Below, one piece after another: positions 51,866-60,622 of a stretch of DNA of 64,000 nucleotides. The stretch is from Rhodospirillaceae bacterium (lineage in GTDB: Bacteria > Pseudomonadota > Alphaproteobacteria > Dongiales > Dongiaceae). The position numbers and the translations under genes were made by a program. The notes under the pieces were generated by a model. The model was not told the origin of the DNA, made no database searches, and saw only the letters and a list, made by a program, of their open reading frames with translations. The first letter of the stretch is position 1. Each line of letters starts with the position of its first letter. The stretch covers positions 186,001 through 250,000 of the forward strand of contig SSEL01000006.1 in the NCBI GenBank assembly GCA_008012315.1, read 5' to 3'.

Positions 51866-52246
51866 ATGAAAAACGCTCGCATCGCGGTCGTCGATGACGA
51901 TCAAGCTTTGTGCTCGGCCTTGGTGGGGTTGGTACGCTCCGTTGGCTGCCGAGGCGAACCGTTCTTTTCGGCAGAGGCCCTACTGGCCTCGGCTGACCTG
52001 CTCAAGTTCGACTGTATTATTTGCGACGTTCGATTGCCCGGAATCAGCGGGCTTAACATGTTGGTGGAGCTGCGCAATCGGAACTGCAAAACACCAGTCA
52101 TCCTGATGACGGCCATGACCGATTCCAAGCTAAACGACGAAGCCATCTCGGTCGGTGCTGAGTGCCTGCTCAGAAAGCCATTTGCCACTCAGGTGCTATT
52201 TGATTGGATCGACAGGATCGTCTCAAATGATCGCCCTATTCATTGA
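51866..52246 (+). CDS. Stand-alone response-regulator receiver
   Basis: A 126-residue single-domain receiver: IAVVDDDQALCSALVGLV, phosphoacceptor in IICDVRLPGISGLNML, ILMTAMTDS and the switch lysine in LLRKPFATQ. With no output domain it may act as a phosphate sink or protein-interaction switch in the neighbouring kinase pathway. Its 3' end overlaps a sigma-factor-like remnant by 20 bp. Confidence 0.87.
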   Translation: MKNARIAVVDDDQALCSALVGLVRSVGCRGEPFFSAEALLASADLLKFDCIICDVRLPGISGLNMLVELRNRNCKTPVILMTAMTDSKLNDEAISVGAECLLRKPFATQVLFDWIDRIVSNDRPIH

Positions 52247-52595
52247 GACTATCCGCGCTTCCAACCTGGTCCGCGCATCAACTGCGGCGGCGGCTGGCGA
52301 CGCCGAGCCTGACGCCGATTCGTTTCTTACCGGTCGTCCGGGACAAACATCTCAATCTGTTGCACGACCGACCTCGATATTTGATGAATGGGGGCGGCTG
52401 ATGGCAGCAGGTGCCAGTATCGATGAAGCATCCAGGGTGAGCGGCCAATCCACGTCGCTCATCAAAGTCAACATCCATCGCGGACTCAAGAAGATAGCGG
52501 CAATGATCGTGCGCGACTACGCGAGTTCCAGAGCACGCGTCATCGGTGGCTCGTCTACCCATGCCTCCACTGAGCGTCCGAGGCGAGCGTCATGA
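52227..52595 (+). pseudogene. Sigma-70 region-4-like remnant
   Basis: The ~120-residue frame ends with WGRLMAAGASIDEASRVSGQ, STSLIKVNIHRGLKKIAAMI and a basic tail, closely resembling region 4 of alphaproteobacterial ECF sigma factors (SxxLVKVNIHRGLKxLA). No region 2 is found; the N-terminal half is low-complexity. It could be a decayed sigma gene or a small DNA-binding derivative. The ATG at 52227 lacks a clear ribosome site. Confidence 0.6.
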
Positions 52596-53084
52596 CATGG
52601 CTGGAAATTAAGAAGAAGCCCGATATCGAGAGCCGCTCGGCACCACTGAAATCGCGGCTCTCGCTCTGGTCTTGTTCTGCGTGGTCATCTTCGCTTGATG
52701 AACGTCATGGATTGCTTCGACGAGAAATTGGTGCCGCAGAATAACGTTCGCAACGGATGGTCAATGAGCGACCTGTTTTGGAACTGGAGTGCCAAGGGCG
52801 TTATAGGCCGGAAACGGCGATCTACCCGCATGGCAAGGACAGTTTCAGCGATTGGTAAGTCGTCGGGATAGGCGCAGTCCGGTGAAGGAAGTCGATACAC
52901 ATGCGAAGTCGGTCAAGGAAGCGGGTATGAAGACAACCAGGAATCGGGCGGCCGGGTGTAATGATGCCGCCTTCACAGTCATCCTGGGCAGTTCGACGTT
53001 TTTGATGGCGGCGAGCTTCGTCGCGGACAAGCTCCTACTCTCCGACGGCTTCCCGTCCATTCTACTCGTTGGATGACGTTTCCT
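52596..53084. other. Decayed intergenic region
   Basis: About 490 bp of short frames on both strands. It lies between two remnants and probably replaced the 5' half of the haloacid-dehalogenase gene, whose N-terminal DxDxT motif is not found here. Confidence 0.5.
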
Positions 53085-53432
53085 CCTGGTGACATTCACC
53101 AATTCCCCGCCGAATCCGGCGGGAACGCTAAGAATGCCGGCATCGACGGCTGGTTCAAGAGATCGTTCAGCGTTGACCGCGTCCGACGCTTCAAGCCCGC
53201 GGCGCAAGGATATCATATGGTGTCGGAAGAACTGGGCGTTCCGCTGGCGTCGATCTGCATGGTGGCCGGTCATGTCTGGGACACAATCGGCGCACAGAGT
53301 GTCGGCTGCTCTGCGGCACTCATAGCGCGGCCTGGCAATGTTCCACTCCCAATGGACGGGTTGCCCCAGCCGCAAGCTGTCGCGCCGGACCTTCCAGGGG
53401 TCGCCGATCAATTGATCAAGCTCTGGCGTTGA
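53085..53432 (+). pseudogene. Type II haloacid dehalogenase remnant (3' half)
   Basis: FTNSPP in one frame and then, after a shift near 53120, NAGIDGWFKRSFSVDRVRRF followed by KPAAQGYHMVSEELG, SICMVAGHVWDTIGAQSVGC and ALIARPGNVPLP, ending PDLPGVADQLIKLW. This is the C-terminal half of an L-2-haloacid dehalogenase (HAD family), with the lysine in RFKPA and the VAGHVWD motif. The catalytic Asp N-terminus is missing, so it is non-functional. Confidence 0.82.
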
Positions 53433-53497
53433 CCAATCGCAAAGCGGAATGATGAACTCGGCCTGGGGACTGACGGCGTGGTGTCGGCTTTTAAAAG

Positions 53498-55120
53498 TCA
53501 GTTCCGGGCGGAGTTCGGCACTGGTAGTGTGACGGCGAACAATGCGCCGCCCAACGCATTGCTTGACGATACGGAGATCCGCCCGCCGTGGCGCTCAACT
53601 ATGAGACGGGCAATTGCCAATCCGAGTCCCATGCCTTCCGTTTTCGAGGTGACGAAAGGATCGAACAATCGCTCCGCGTTCAGTGGATCGATTCCGTCGC
53701 CGGAGTCTTCGACTGTGACTGCTATTTCGGCTGAGCCTTTAAGCACTGTGCGGACCTGCAAGACCGGCCTTCCGCGCGGTGTCGCTTCGGCGGCGTCAAG
53801 CGCGTTGTTAAGCAAGTTGATCAACACTTGTTCCAATTGGCCTCGATGGCCTTGAGTTTGCGGAAGCTCTGGTGCCAGATCTGTCTGAACTGCAACGCCT
53901 CGGTCTTTAATATCGTTGCCGAGTATGGTGAGAGAGCCAAGAACGAGCTTGTTGACATCGACTCCGTGGTCGACTCTATCGCTTTCCTTGAATAGATCGC
54001 GGATATTATCGAGTACGTTGCTGGCGCGACCGATATCGGCCGCGACGGAATGCAGCATGTCACATGCGGTCTCGACATCGGCGGTGCTGCGTTTCAAGTA
54101 TTGAAGAGCTGCACCTGCGTTCATTGTGGCTGCCATCAAAGGTTGCCTCATCTCATGCGAGATCGATGATGTCATCGCAGCCAAAGTCATCATCTTGCTG
54201 TCGCGCTCTTGCCGCAGGCTCATGTTTGCCCGTGCGAGGCGCGCATCCAGCTTTGTCGTCTCGACGAGAAACAGATTGAGTACGGCTATCGATACGAACA
54301 GGGTATAAATTCTGCCGGCATAGAAACCGAAATCGTAGCGGCCGGTGACTTTGATGCCGATTACCAGCTCCCAAATCATGGCCAATGCAACAACCATGAG
54401 CCAAAGGTCGAGCACCGTGCGCCGTCGCATCCATAGCAATCCGAGGGCAATAGTGCTGAGAAAGAGACAGGCCGCGGTGATATAGATGATGAGATGGGTG
54501 AGATGAAATCGGTCGGAAAATATGGGAGGGAGCCAATCTTGCCGGGCCGTAACGAACCATGTCATAGCGCAGACTACTATAAATACGAAGCTCGTATTGC
54601 ATACGATGACAGATCTGATCGAACCGCTCGGAACTTGCGTCCGGGCATCTGAGATCTTGACGCAGGCATAGAGCAGTACGGCAACCGAAAAACCGAAGTG
54701 CCACAGCATATAGAGCCAAGCTGCACTCTGCAGGCCTGCGCCGAAAAGTCCTGTGGGGGCGAAAGCTCCTGGAAATGTCAGGGAGAATGCGGTCGTGATG
54801 AAAGCCGCGAACAGGTAACCATTAGCGAGGATCAAGAGAGAGCGCGACCGGTCGATTGAGAAATTGGAGTAAAGCAAGACAGCGGTGATGAGATCGGCGA
54901 CAGAGAAGATGCCCTGGAGCGTAGGGATGAATGCTTCGATCGGTCTAAGGTGTACTTGAGCAAGCGGTAGCGTTATCGCAAAGGCAACCGTGAGTAGAAC
55001 CGACACAGCCAGTGCAAAGCGCTTTTGCATCCGCGATGGCGGCGAAGACGCCAATGAAAATTCGGTGCTCTTCGGGCTATCAGGTGCAGCCAATGAGTCT
55101 ACCTGTTGTGACCGCAACAT
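53498..55120 (-). CDS. MASE4-type membrane sensor histidine kinase
   Basis: A 540-residue kinase. The N-terminal half is a membrane sensor with about seven or eight helices matching the MASE4 domain (VADLITAVLLYSNFSIDRSR, LTFPGAFAPTGLFGAGLQSA, WLYMLWHFGFS). The H-box is SSISHEMRQPLMAATMNAGA, and the HATPase has LINLLNNALDAAE, VEDSGDGIDPL and EGMGLGLAIARLIVERHGG. GGGGGAAT lies just before the ATG at 55120. No response regulator is adjacent on its strand; the FixJ-type regulator or the lone receiver upstream could be partners. The ligand is unknown. Confidence 0.88.
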   Translation of the reverse strand: MLRSQQVDSLAAPDSPKSTEFSLASSPPSRMQKRFALAVSVLLTVAFAITLPLAQVHLRPIEAFIPTLQGIFSVADLITAVLLYSNFSIDRSRSLLILANGYLFAAFITTAFSLTFPGAFAPTGLFGAGLQSAAWLYMLWHFGFSVAVLLYACVKISDARTQVPSGSIRSVIVCNTSFVFIVVCAMTWFVTARQDWLPPIFSDRFHLTHLIIYITAACLFLSTIALGLLWMRRRTVLDLWLMVVALAMIWELVIGIKVTGRYDFGFYAGRIYTLFVSIAVLNLFLVETTKLDARLARANMSLRQERDSKMMTLAAMTSSISHEMRQPLMAATMNAGAALQYLKRSTADVETACDMLHSVAADIGRASNVLDNIRDLFKESDRVDHGVDVNKLVLGSLTILGNDIKDRGVAVQTDLAPELPQTQGHRGQLEQVLINLLNNALDAAEATPRGRPVLQVRTVLKGSAEIAVTVEDSGDGIDPLNAERLFDPFVTSKTEGMGLGLAIARLIVERHGGRISVSSSNALGGALFAVTLPVPNSARN

Positions 55121-55544
55121 ATTCCCCCCAGACAGGACTTTTGAGTGTCGAATATTATCGGATCGCGGATAAGGCCAGCTAACTTCAACACCCATCTCCT
55201 TCACAAGGCTACTGACTCTATCGCGTCACTGGGCTTCATTTTCGATACTTAATATCAACGGCGGGCGCTCCTCGGTTCGCAACAAAGTTCCGACAGGTTG
55301 GAGAATAATAACTGGTTGACGGGTGGCACAGCTCTGGTTCGAATTTCGATCGGTGGCCTCTAACGAAGAGGCAGTCCGATGAGAATAATAATATACAGGT
55401 CCAAGTACGTGTTGCTGCATCAAGCTTTTGGACGAAACTCCCCGAAAACCACGATGATTGGCGTCCAAGTGATATCGTTGATCGGGTCAGTTGACCTGCA
55501 CCCCGTTTCGGGACCGAGGATAGCTGCAGATTCCAATTATTGAG
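55121..55544. other. Intergenic between kinase gene and transposase remnant
   Basis: About 420 bp. No supportable gene. It should contain the promoter of the MASE4 kinase gene and may include the 3' end of the decayed insertion sequence. Confidence 0.45.
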
Positions 55545-55900
55545 CTTGCCCCCAACGCTGGGCCATTTAGGCTGAGAAAATTCCGCTTCATCTGGCCATC
55601 GCCACGCCCCGGAGATATGCCCAGAGGTCCAACTCTCGCTGACGAATTTTTGGGCCATTGGCGAGGCGAATGATCATGGGATATCCTGCTTGCCGAACTC
55701 TGCTTCACGTCGATGACAGGTGCATAGCGACTGAAGGTGTCGATGATGGTCACGATACGGACCTCGCGACCATCGAAGAGCTTGTCATGCACGAAGTCCG
55801 TCGCCCGGATTGCACCGGGTTTGGCTGCTGCCGCGCGATCCTGGCGCAACTTCGCCGCTTGGGCGACTTGTTCCAAAGTTGCAGGCCCATCTCGCTGTAA
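55545..55900 (-). pseudogene. IS3-type transposase (OrfB) remnant
   Basis: The minus frame carries RATDFVHDKLFDGREVRIVT then IIDTFSRYAPVIDV, the DDE-integrase-like core seen in IS3-family OrfB (DF-SD-LFDGR-RVLTIVD-FSR). A shifted frame continues RLANGPKIRQRELDLWAYLR, matching the DQGxEFxSRxLDLWAY block. No complete ORF and no terminal inverted repeats could be identified, so the element is inactive. Confidence 0.75.
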
Positions 55901-56027
55901 AGGCGAAAACCTCTCCGATACGTCTATATGGACGTAGCGACTTGCGGCCCGCCGTCAGGGGCCGGCCGTACTGCTGCCGGCTTTGGCGGTCGAATCGGCG
56001 CTGACGTCATTCGCATCGCCGGCGCCG

Positions 56028-56639
56028 TCATCCGATCGGCTCGGCACTGATGGCGGATTTTTGATTTTCGCGGAACGCTTCACGCCGGCGCACCAGCTCA
56101 TAAGCTACATAGTATTTATAGATGTCGTTGACATATTGCACCGTCTCTCGGCCGACGATGCGGGATGCGGCCACCTCGACATTGTCGAACCAGACATTCT
56201 TGTCGAGGCCGGACTTTTCCGCGAGGCGGCGGAATTTATTGAGGTTGCCCGGGCCGGCATTATAGGCCGCAAAGGTCATCAATACCTTGTCCTTGTCGCT
56301 GATCGCGGGATCGTTGAGATACTTATCGCGCAGCAGGGCCATGTATTTGGTGCCGGCCATGATGTTTTTTTCGGCGCTGGCATCGATGCCCTTGACGCCG
56401 ATCGAAGGATCCGCCGCGGTCGAGGGCAGCATCTGCATGACACCGACGGCGCCGCGCGGGCTGCGGCGTGCCTGATCGAGCCGGGATTCCTGATAGCCTT
56501 GAACCATCAGCATCAGTTCATTGAAGCTATATTGCTTGGCATAAGTCTGAAAAATGCCGGCCAGCTCCTCGAAGCGGGCCATCTGCGCGGCCGAAGACGC
56601 ATTGGTAATCTGCTTGGTGTTCTTGAGATAACGCCGCAC
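56028..56639 (-). pseudogene. Lytic transglycosylase (MltF-like), 5'-truncated
   Basis: The ~200-residue frame carries a complete SLT muramidase domain: catalytic Glu in VQGYQESRLDQ, GAVGVMQMLPSTA, AAYNAGPGNLNKFRR and RETVQYVNDIYKYYVAYEL. Family members of this type have an N-terminal periplasmic-binding domain of ~250 residues. In frame upstream, HRVGTSFGNTIVRRYLKN still matches the family, but a TAG at about 56715 and the XRE gene end that similarity. There is no export signal, so the protein could not reach the cell wall even if made from the GTG at 56639. Confidence 0.75.
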
Positions 56640-56720
56640 AATCGTGTTGCCGAAGCTGGTGCCGACCCGGTGCGGGGAGGTTCCGGCGCCGCGAATAGAC
56701 CGATTTGCGACATGAGAGGG

Positions 56721-57125
56721 CTATGCGGAGCCGGTCTTGCGCTTGCGCTTGGCCGGCTTCGCCCGGGCCAGGAGAAGATCGATGAAGTCGATCGCCAGGG
56801 AGAGGTCGCCCTCCGAAAGTTCAGCCAGCCTGCCTTCAAGGACATGGCGCCTGGCGGAAGCCGTGCCGGAGAGGCCGTCAAAGCCTTTTTCGATCGCGAA
56901 AAGCGGATCCAACCCTATCTGATGACACACCGCCTCTATGGTTCGTATCGAGGGGAGGTGCAGGCCTTGCTCAAGCTTGTGTAGTCCTTGACGATTGACG
57001 TCCGCCTCGCGGGCCACGTCCGCAAGGTGCAGGCCTTGAGTTTCCCTGACGGTCTTGATGAACGTGCCGAAAGTCTCGGGGCTGAAGTGGCGAAGGTTGT
57101 TGGTGGTCTTTCGGGCCCGCGGCAT
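56721..57125 (-). CDS. XRE-family transcriptional regulator
   Basis: A 134-residue protein with an N-terminal helix-turn-helix (FGTFIKTVRETQGLHLADVA, ADVNRQGLHKLEQGLHLPSI, IGLDPLFAI) and a helical C-terminal tail ending in a Lys/Arg cluster (KPAKRKRKTGSA). ATG 57125 is used; a TTG five codons upstream with AGGA nearby is an alternative. It lies just upstream of the truncated transglycosylase on the same strand and divergent from arsR. The target is unknown. Confidence 0.82.
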   Translation of the reverse strand: MPRARKTTNNLRHFSPETFGTFIKTVRETQGLHLADVAREADVNRQGLHKLEQGLHLPSIRTIEAVCHQIGLDPLFAIEKGFDGLSGTASARRHVLEGRLAELSEGDLSLAIDFIDLLLARAKPAKRKRKTGSA

Positions 57126-57261
57126 ATTCCTGTTCCGCAATCGCCAGCAATGGCATTTCCTGCCTCGTCTTATCGCATAGTTTCGGGCGGGATTCAGTAT
57201 TTATGCAAAGCCGGATTCATTAATTAGCAAATCGCGCATTTATTCTGCAAACCGACAACCC

Positions 57262-57290
57262 TTGACATCGGAGATCGGCCTTTATATTTA
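57262..57290 (+). promoter_or_regulatory. Candidate sigma-70 promoter of the arsR operon
   Basis: TTGACA at 57262-57267 with TATTTA at 57285-57290 (17-bp spacing) or TATATT at 57283-57288 (15 bp). It lies 35 bp before the arsR start in an AT-rich stretch. Confidence 0.6.
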
Positions 57291-57302
57291 ACCATATAGT
57301 TA
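57289..57302. promoter_or_regulatory. Candidate ArsR operator
   Basis: TAACCATATAGTTA is an imperfect palindrome (TAACnATATnGTTA) overlapping the -10 box. A second weaker dyad, ATTTAACC..GGTAAAT, follows at 57303-57320. Position and symmetry fit autorepression by the ArsR protein encoded 22 bp downstream. Confidence 0.55.
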
Positions 57303-57324
57303 TTTAACCGATAGGTAAATAAAT

Positions 57325-57672
57325 ATGCCGACCGATGCTTTGAGCGCCACCTTCGCCGCTTTGGCCGATCCGACCCGCCGGGCGATCCTGGCGCGGCTGG
57401 CCTTGGGCGAGACCTCGGTGACGGAACTGGCGGCGCCTTTCGAGATGAGCCTGCCGGCGATTTCCAAGCATCTGAAGGTGCTGGAGCGGGCCGGGCTCAT
57501 CAGCCGCGGACGCGAGGCGCAATGGCGCCCTTGCCGGATCGAGGCAAGCGGGTTGAAGGACGTTGATGACTGGCTGAATTTCTATCGGCGTTTCTGGGAC
57601 GAGCGGTTCGACCGGCTGGATGATTTTCTTCGCCAACGACAAAAGGGAGAGAAGAAAAATGACCGCAAATAA
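57325..57672 (+). CDS. ArsR-family repressor
   Basis: A 115-residue winged-helix protein: FAALADPTRRAILARLALGE, SVTELAAPFEMSLPAISKHL, KVLERAGLISRGREAQWRPC. It has no CxCxxC arsenic site; this subgroup (with ...FYRRFWDERFDRLDDFL) is encoded upstream of SRPBCC proteins and responds to unknown signals. It overlaps the next gene by 14 bp, and an operator-like palindrome sits at its promoter. Confidence 0.92.
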   Translation: MPTDALSATFAALADPTRRAILARLALGETSVTELAAPFEMSLPAISKHLKVLERAGLISRGREAQWRPCRIEASGLKDVDDWLNFYRRFWDERFDRLDDFLRQRQKGEKKNDRK

Positions 57673-58132
57673 CGAGCGCGTGCTGGTTATCACCCGGGTC
57701 TTCGACGCACCGCGTCACCTGGTCTTCAATGCCTGGGCCGATCCGGCGCAATCGCGGCAATGGATGGGGCCGCGCGGCTTCACGGCCACCGATGTGACGC
57801 AGGATCCGCGGCCCGGCGGCGCCTGGCGGCTTTGCCTGCGCGCCGATGACGGCAGCCGCGCGCTGTGGCAAGGCGGCGTATTCCGCGAGATCACGCCGCC
57901 CGAGCGGCTCGTCTTCACCTTCGCCTGGGATGACGAATCCGGCCGGCCGGGACATGAGATGCTGGTGACGGTGAGCTTCGCCGAACGGGACGACGGCACC
58001 ACGCTGATGACCTTCCGCCAGGAGGCCTTCGACACGGTCGAGAATCGCGACGGGCATCGCGAGGGCTGGGGCAGCACCTTCGACCGCCTGGTGGATCATC
58101 TGGCGACCTTGCAGGGGAGGCATGCGCGATGA
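57659..58132 (+). CDS. SRPBCC / AHSA1-domain protein
   Basis: A 157-residue START-like ligand-binding fold: VLVITRVFDAPRHLVFNAWA, SRQWMGPRGFTATDVTQDPR, ERLVFTFAWDDE and a C-terminal GWGSTFDRLVDHL. Always paired with ArsR repressors of the type encoded upstream; probably binds a small hydrophobic ligand. GGAGAG precedes ATG 57659. The stop overlaps the GST start (ATGA), so the three genes form an operon. Confidence 0.9.
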   Translation: MTANNERVLVITRVFDAPRHLVFNAWADPAQSRQWMGPRGFTATDVTQDPRPGGAWRLCLRADDGSRALWQGGVFREITPPERLVFTFAWDDESGRPGHEMLVTVSFAERDDGTTLMTFRQEAFDTVENRDGHREGWGSTFDRLVDHLATLQGRHAR

Positions 58133-58716
58133 AACTTTACCTGACGCCGGCCGCCTGCAGCCTGGCCGATCACATTGCGCTTTGCGAAGCGAAGATCGAG
58201 GTCGACACGGTCAAGGTCGATCTCACCACAAGGCGCACGGAAGATGGCGGCGATTTCACCCGGGTCAATCCGAAGGGCTATGTGCCGGCCTTGGCATTCG
58301 ATGACGGCACCGTCCTGACCGAGAATGCCGCCATCCTGTGCTGGGTTGCGGACCGGGCGCCGGATTTGGCACCGCGCGGCGAGATGGGGCGCATTCGCCT
58401 GATCGAGATGCTCAGTTTTATCGCCAGCGAGATTCACAAGCCGTTCATCCGCAGCTTCTTTCCCCTCGACGAGAAGGATAAGGAGGCGGCCGACCGGATG
58501 ATCGCCACGCGACTGGCTTATCTTGAGGCGCAGTGGAGCGGCGATTACCTGTTCGGCGATCGCTACAGCGTCGCCGATGGCTATCTCTATGTCATGCTGC
58601 ATTGGGCCAACCTGACGAAGCGGGCGCTTTCACCGAAGCTCACCGCCTTCTTCGACCGGGTGCATCGCCGGCCTGCCGTGCAACAGGCGCTGCGGCGTGA
58701 AGGGCTCGTGCAATAG
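58129..58716 (+). CDS. Glutathione S-transferase family protein
   Basis: A 195-residue GST with LTPAACSLADHIALCEA (beta-class-like N-terminus with the PAACS motif), NPKGYVPALAFDDGTVLTEN and C-terminal YLFGDRYSVADGYLYVML. It is last in the ArsR-SRPBCC-GST operon, suggesting inducible detoxification of an electrophile. It is unrelated in detail to the GST at 5790. Confidence 0.9.
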   Translation: MKLYLTPAACSLADHIALCEAKIEVDTVKVDLTTRRTEDGGDFTRVNPKGYVPALAFDDGTVLTENAAILCWVADRAPDLAPRGEMGRIRLIEMLSFIASEIHKPFIRSFFPLDEKDKEAADRMIATRLAYLEAQWSGDYLFGDRYSVADGYLYVMLHWANLTKRALSPKLTAFFDRVHRRPAVQQALRREGLVQ

Positions 58717-58982
58717 CACGCAGCAATGTCAGTTGCTGTCACGCGTTAACGCCGTGACGTGAGCCCGTCATGTGCGGCGGTCATCGCGCGCCTTTGACAA
58801 TGCCGGCGAACTGGACAACAGTAAAAAAGCGGCCTCGCAGATGTTAGGGCGTTAAGTATGCTGTGCTGCGTTGGCGGGCGGCGCGAGCGGCCGCGGATCG
58901 TCATCGGCGCCCGCCGAAATGCCGCAGAGTCCAGCTTTCAATCGCGTTCATAAACGACCGTGCCGATCGTCAGGAGGCAGAG

Positions 58983-59477
58983 ATGAAAGCCGAACCGCAG
59001 AAGGAACATCATTGGCTGGACAGGTTCATCGGCGACTGGAGCTTCGAAGGTCAGGCCAGAATGGGGCCGGACCAGCCGGTGGCGACCTTCCGGGGGGAGG
59101 AGCATGTGCGCTCGCTCGGCGGGCTGTGGATCGTGGCGGAAGGCGAGGGTGAGATGCCGGGTGGCGGCATGGCCACATCGCTGATGACGCTCGGCTATGA
59201 TAGCGCGAACAGGCATTACATCGGCACCTGGATCGGCTCGATGATGAGCTATCTCTGGGTCTATGATGGCAAGCTGGATGCGGCGGAACGGGTGCTGACG
59301 CTGGATGCCGTCGGCCCCAGCTTCGGCACAGGTTCGGGTGCTGACGCCAAGCTGGCGAAATACCAGGACATCACCGAATTCAAGGAGGACGGCCTCAGGG
59401 TCCTGACCTCCCGTCTCCTGACGGATGACGGGACCTGGCAGGAATTCATGACGGCGCAATACCGGCGCCGGACGTAA
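58983..59477 (+). CDS. DUF1579 family protein
   Basis: A 164-residue protein with HHWLDRFIGDWSFEGQARMG, GLWIVAEGEGEMPGGG and LGYDSANRHYIGTWIGSMMS, matching DUF1579, a lipocalin-like fold of unknown role. AGGAGG lies five bases before ATG 58983; upstream in-frame sequence is Arg-rich and not credible. It begins a run of four small same-strand genes. Confidence 0.85.
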   Translation: MKAEPQKEHHWLDRFIGDWSFEGQARMGPDQPVATFRGEEHVRSLGGLWIVAEGEGEMPGGGMATSLMTLGYDSANRHYIGTWIGSMMSYLWVYDGKLDAAERVLTLDAVGPSFGTGSGADAKLAKYQDITEFKEDGLRVLTSRLLTDDGTWQEFMTAQYRRRT

Positions 59478-59618
59478 AGGCGGGGCGGGGTGGGGCCGTC
59501 TGGTCATCGCCTGCCGCAAAAATAAAAATCAGCCTGTCGAATTCGCGCCGGCCAGTCGACTAGGTTGCAATCGGCGGAAAATCAGCCGGGACGCCTGACC
59601 ATCAGCAAAGGAAAAATC

Positions 59619-60059
59619 ATGGAAGTTCAACCTTATCTCTTCTTTGACGGGCGCTGCGAAGAGGCGATCGACTTCTACCGCACGGCGGTGAAGGCGGATG
59701 TCGTCATGATGTTGCGTTTCAAGGACAATCCCGACCTGAAGGCGAACAAGGACAAGCCGCAGCAGCCGGATGCGGGATGCAGCATGCCGGCGGATCTCAA
59801 CAAGGTCATGCATTCGGCCTTCCGGATCGGTGAGACGATGATCCTGGCCTCGGATGGCCGGGCCGAAGGCAAGCCGGAATTCAAGGGCGTCTCCCTGGCC
59901 CTCACGGTCGCCTCCGAAAGCGAGGCCGATCAGGTCTTCGCGGCGCTCGGCGATGGCGGCCAGGTCCAGATGGCGCTGGCGAAGACATTCTTTTCGCCGC
60001 GTTTCGGCATGGTCACCGACCGTTTCGGCGTCACCTGGATGATCGTCACCAAAGGCTGA
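59619..60059 (+). CDS. VOC-superfamily protein (PhnB/YjdN-like)
   Basis: A 146-residue glyoxalase/bleomycin-resistance-fold protein: VQPYLFFDGRCEEAIDFYRT, MPADLNKVMHSAFRIGETMI and FFSPRFGMVTDRFGVTWMI. PhnB-like members have no settled function despite the fold's link to glyoxalases and dioxygenases. AGGA precedes ATG 59619. Confidence 0.88.
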   Translation: MEVQPYLFFDGRCEEAIDFYRTAVKADVVMMLRFKDNPDLKANKDKPQQPDAGCSMPADLNKVMHSAFRIGETMILASDGRAEGKPEFKGVSLALTVASESEADQVFAALGDGGQVQMALAKTFFSPRFGMVTDRFGVTWMIVTKG

Positions 60060-60162
60060 CGCGAACATTTATTGGCAAGCGCCCCAGCGATTGGCGCGCA
60101 TTCCGGCCAGCCATGAGGGGGGCGGGCGGGCGCTGTATTGCCGCATCAGATGGAGAAACCAG

Positions 60163-60591
60163 ATGCGTTTCATGATGTTGATGATTCCGAAGGGCTATGA
60201 AAGCGCCGAACCGGGCGCCATGCCGAGCGCCGAAGCGGTGGCGGCGATGATGAAGTATAATGAGGCCTTGCAGGAAGCCGGCGTGCTGGTCGGGCTCGAT
60301 GGGCTGCACCCGCCATCGATGGGGGCCAGGGTCTCTTTCGCCGGCGGCAAGGCGAAGGTGACCGATGGTCCCTTCATCGAGGCCAAGGAGGTTCTCGGCG
60401 GCTATTGGATGATCGATGTGACATCGAAGGAGGAAGCCGTCGCCTGGGCGATGCGCTGTCCTGGTTCGGAAAATGAGGTGATCGAGATCCGCCAGGTCCA
60501 GGAGATGGAGGATTTCCCGGAAGATGTGCAGAAAGCCGCCGAGGGGTTTTCCGAGATGCAGGCTGACGCCGCGAAAAAGCGGGCGACGTAA
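60163..60591 (+). CDS. YciI / DGPF-domain protein
   Basis: A 142-residue protein with RFMMLMIPKG, the DGPFIEAKEVLGGYWMIDV signature and EEAVAWAMRCPG. DGPF proteins are often encoded next to sigma factors or PhnB-like genes in alphaproteobacteria; function unknown. GGAG lies seven bases before ATG 60163. It follows the VOC gene by ~100 bp. Confidence 0.88.
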   Translation: MRFMMLMIPKGYESAEPGAMPSAEAVAAMMKYNEALQEAGVLVGLDGLHPPSMGARVSFAGGKAKVTDGPFIEAKEVLGGYWMIDVTSKEEAVAWAMRCPGSENEVIEIRQVQEMEDFPEDVQKAAEGFSEMQADAAKKRAT

Positions 60592-60622
60592 CCGTGACGA
60601 TTGGCGATGGCGGTAATTGATC

